DNA of 7,202 nt from an uncultured Campylobacteraceae bacterium (GTDB lineage Bacteria; Campylobacterota; Campylobacteria; Campylobacterales; Arcobacteraceae): NCBI GenBank assembly GCA_913057765.1, contig CAJXPH010000134.1, positions 1-7,202 on the forward strand. The letters are read 5' to 3'. Shown here piece after piece: positions 5,986-7,202 of this stretch. Below the pieces are notes generated by a model that did not search any database, had not been told where the DNA came from, and saw only the letters and a list, made by a program, of their open reading frames with translations. The position numbers and the translations under genes were made by a program. The stretch's first letter is position 1, and every line of letters begins with the position of its first letter.

Positions 5986-6015
5986 AAAAGGTGCCAATAA
6001 TTGGCACCTTTTTTT
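5986..6015 (+). terminator. Intrinsic terminator of ahpC
   Basis: AAAAGGTGCCAA (5986-5997), loop TAA, TTGGCACCTTTT (6001-6012), followed by further T to 6015. A perfect 12-bp stem with a T-tract begins 24 bases after the ahpC stop. It isolates ahpC from rho. Confidence 0.95.
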
Positions 6016-6034
6016 ATGCGAAAAAATCTATTAA

Positions 6035-6063
6035 TTGACAAATTATAAAATAAAGACTAAAAT
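6035..6063 (+). promoter_or_regulatory. Near-consensus promoter of rho
   Basis: TTGACA (6035-6040), a 17-base spacer, then TAAAAT (6058-6063): a textbook sigma-70 arrangement with one mismatch in the -10. A start near 6070 gives a leader of about 76 bases. The perfect -35 is notable because promoters in this group usually lack one. The leader contains no G from 6056 to 6119 and a tandem 10-base repeat AAAAAACTAC (6089-6098 and 6099-6108). Confidence 0.65.
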
Positions 6064-6088
6064 TACACACTTAAAATAATTACTAAAT

Positions 6089-6108
6089 AAAAAACTACAA
6101 AAAACTAC
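6089..6108 (+). repeat. Tandem 10-bp repeat in the rho leader
   Basis: Two perfect copies of AAAAAACTAC, back to back, 37 bases before the rho ATG. They are in the G-free part of the leader and would put evenly spaced cytosines in single-stranded RNA. The function is unknown, and chance or slippage in A-rich DNA is possible. Confidence 0.6.
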
Positions 6109-6145
6109 ATAACTTATATGTAAATCAAAAAAGGCAAACATACTC

Positions 6146-7154
6146 ATGGAAGAGTCAAATCCCCAAACAAAACCTAAAAATACTAAGAACTCAAATAGTA
6201 ATAGAAAAGCTAGAACTCACGTACCTGTAGAAGGTTATAAAATCGAACAATTAAGAGAACTTCCTCTTGAAGATTTATTAAAAATAGCAAAAGAACTAGA
6301 AGTTGAAAATCCTCAGGAACTTAAACGTCAAGATTTAATGTTTAATATTTTAAAATCACAGATTGACCAAGGTGGATTTATTCTATTTACTGGAATTTTA
6401 GAAATTAAAGATGGTGGCTTTGGATTTTTAAGAGCAATTGATGGAAATTTCTCTGATACATCAAATGATTCATATGTATCTGCAACACAAATTAGAAAAT
6501 TTGCACTTAGAACTGGGGATATTGTATCTGGACAAGTTAGACCTCCAAATAAAGAGAGTGAAAAATATAATGCACTTTTAAAAATTGAAGCTATTAACTA
6601 TCTTCCTATTCATGAATCAAAAAACAGACCTTTATTTGATAATTTAACTCCTTTATATTCTACTGATAGGTTTACTTTTGAATATGACCAAAATAGAATG
6701 ACAGGTAGAATGCTTGATTTATTTGCTCCAATGGGTAAAGGTCAAAGAGGTTTAATTGTTGCACAACCTAAAACTGGTAAAACTGAATTATTAAAAGACT
6801 TAGCGCATGGTATTTCAAGAAATCATCCTGAAGCACACTTAATGGTTTTATTAATTGATGAAAGACCAGAAGAAGTAACTGATATGCAAAGAAGTGTAAA
6901 AGGTGAAGTTTATTCTTCAACTTTTGATCTACCTGCTCAAAATCACGTAAGAGTTGCAGAAATAGTTATTGAAAAAGCAAAAAGACTTGTAGAAATGAAA
7001 AAAGATGTTGTAATTCTACTTGATTCAATTACAAGATTAGCTAGAGCATATAATACTGTAACACCATCATCAGGAAAAGTACTTTCAGGTGGAGTTGATG
7101 CGAATGCTTTACATAAACCAAAAAGATTCTTTGGAGCTGCAAGAAATATAGAAG
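6146..7154 (+). CDS. rho: Transcription termination factor Rho (3'-truncated by window end)
   Basis: Rho is a hexameric RNA-dependent ATPase that pulls transcripts from RNA polymerase. Residues 1-25 are a polar Asn/Lys-rich extension and about 31-70 a Rho N-terminal helical domain. An RNA-binding OB fold follows at about 78-155 (DGGFGFLR, SYVSATQIRKFALRTGD). The RecA-like motor begins near 170: P-loop QPKTGKT (207-213), LLIDERPEEVTDMQR with catalytic Glu239, Walker B VVILLDSITRLAR with Asp293, and the RNA-translocating Q-loop SGGVDANALHKPKRFFGAARN. Real coding ends at base 7154, after about 336 codons; family length is near 420-440. The R-loop, the arginine finger and the rest of the C-terminus are missing only because sequencing adapter begins at 7155. 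The residues VSYTHLTLPTKRIV and the stop at 7199-7201 are adapter translated in frame. The start is supported by AAAAAAGG about 11 bases before ATG, a slightly long spacing. Confidence 0.96.
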
Positions 7155-7202
7155 CTGTCTCTTATACACATCTGACGCTGCCGACGAAGAGGATAGTGTA
7201 GA
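7155..7202 (-). other. Nextera i5-side sequencing adapter (artefact)
   Basis: The exact reverse complement of bases 1-48: mosaic end CTGTCTCTTATACACATCT (7155-7173), adapter GACGCTGCCGACGA (7174-7187), index complement AGAGGATA (7188-7195) and seven bases of P5 arm. It is not genomic. It gives rho a false 3' end and gives the window a false terminal inverted repeat. Confidence 0.98.

Noticed and set aside
5701..5997. Minus-strand 98-codon open frame opposite ahpC
   Set aside because: It is antisense to the conserved peroxiredoxin C-terminus and starts inside the ahpC terminator region, with no ribosome site of its own.
1..7202. Composite transposon or integrated element bounded by 48-bp inverted repeats
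   Set aside because: The repeats are Nextera adapter with an index; no transposase or target duplication is present and the interior is conserved housekeeping synteny.

Overview
The window is about 7.1 kb of AT-rich bacterial DNA (49-7154) between two identical 48-base pieces of Illumina Nextera adapter in opposite orientation (1-48 and 7155-7202). The perfect terminal inverted repeat this creates is a library artefact, not a transposon end. Protein character, AT-rich composition and gene order (fabH-plsX-rpmF-DUF177-ndk-fdxA, divergent from ahpC) point to Campylobacterota (Epsilonproteobacteria), probably an Arcobacter-type organism. From memory, Campylobacter jejuni has the same order. The assignment is inferred from gene order and protein style, not from a database search.

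Layout. Positions 49-130 hold the last 26 codons of an unrecognised plus-strand gene. It converges on a minus-strand gene (125-1630) for a soluble two-PAS sensor histidine kinase with no response regulator in view. To its right is a minus-strand operon, read right to left: ndk (4720-4307), a DUF177/YceD-like protein (4288-3908), rpmF for ribosomal protein L32 (3894-3742), plsX (3742-2753) and fabH (2737-1739). The genes are 13-18 bases apart or overlap by one base, with a clear -10 box in front of ndk. Next is fdxA (5088-4831, minus), closed off by a strong intrinsic terminator (4771-4808). A 277-base divergent control region (5089-5365) separates fdxA from ahpC (5366-5962, plus), which ends in its own terminator (5986-6015). 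A 130-base leader with a near-consensus promoter precedes rho (6146 onward), which is cut by the right-hand adapter after about 336 codons.

How the genes fit together. The ndk operon combines nucleotide balancing, ribosome assembly (DUF177 and L32) and the first steps of phospholipid and fatty-acid synthesis (PlsX, FabH), so it looks like a growth-linked housekeeping unit. FdxA and AhpC form a redox pair: an acidic two-cluster ferredoxin and a peroxide-reducing peroxiredoxin. Their shared intergenic region carries a Fur/PerR-like half-conserved site and two short palindromes around the ahpC promoter. Rho is the transcription termination helicase.

I found no undescribed defence, mobile or biosynthetic system. 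The points most worth a second look are the adapter ends (because they create a false gene end and a false inverted repeat), the fdxA-ahpC control region, the G-free rho leader, and the very AT-rich histidine kinase placed between fabH and a convergent neighbour.
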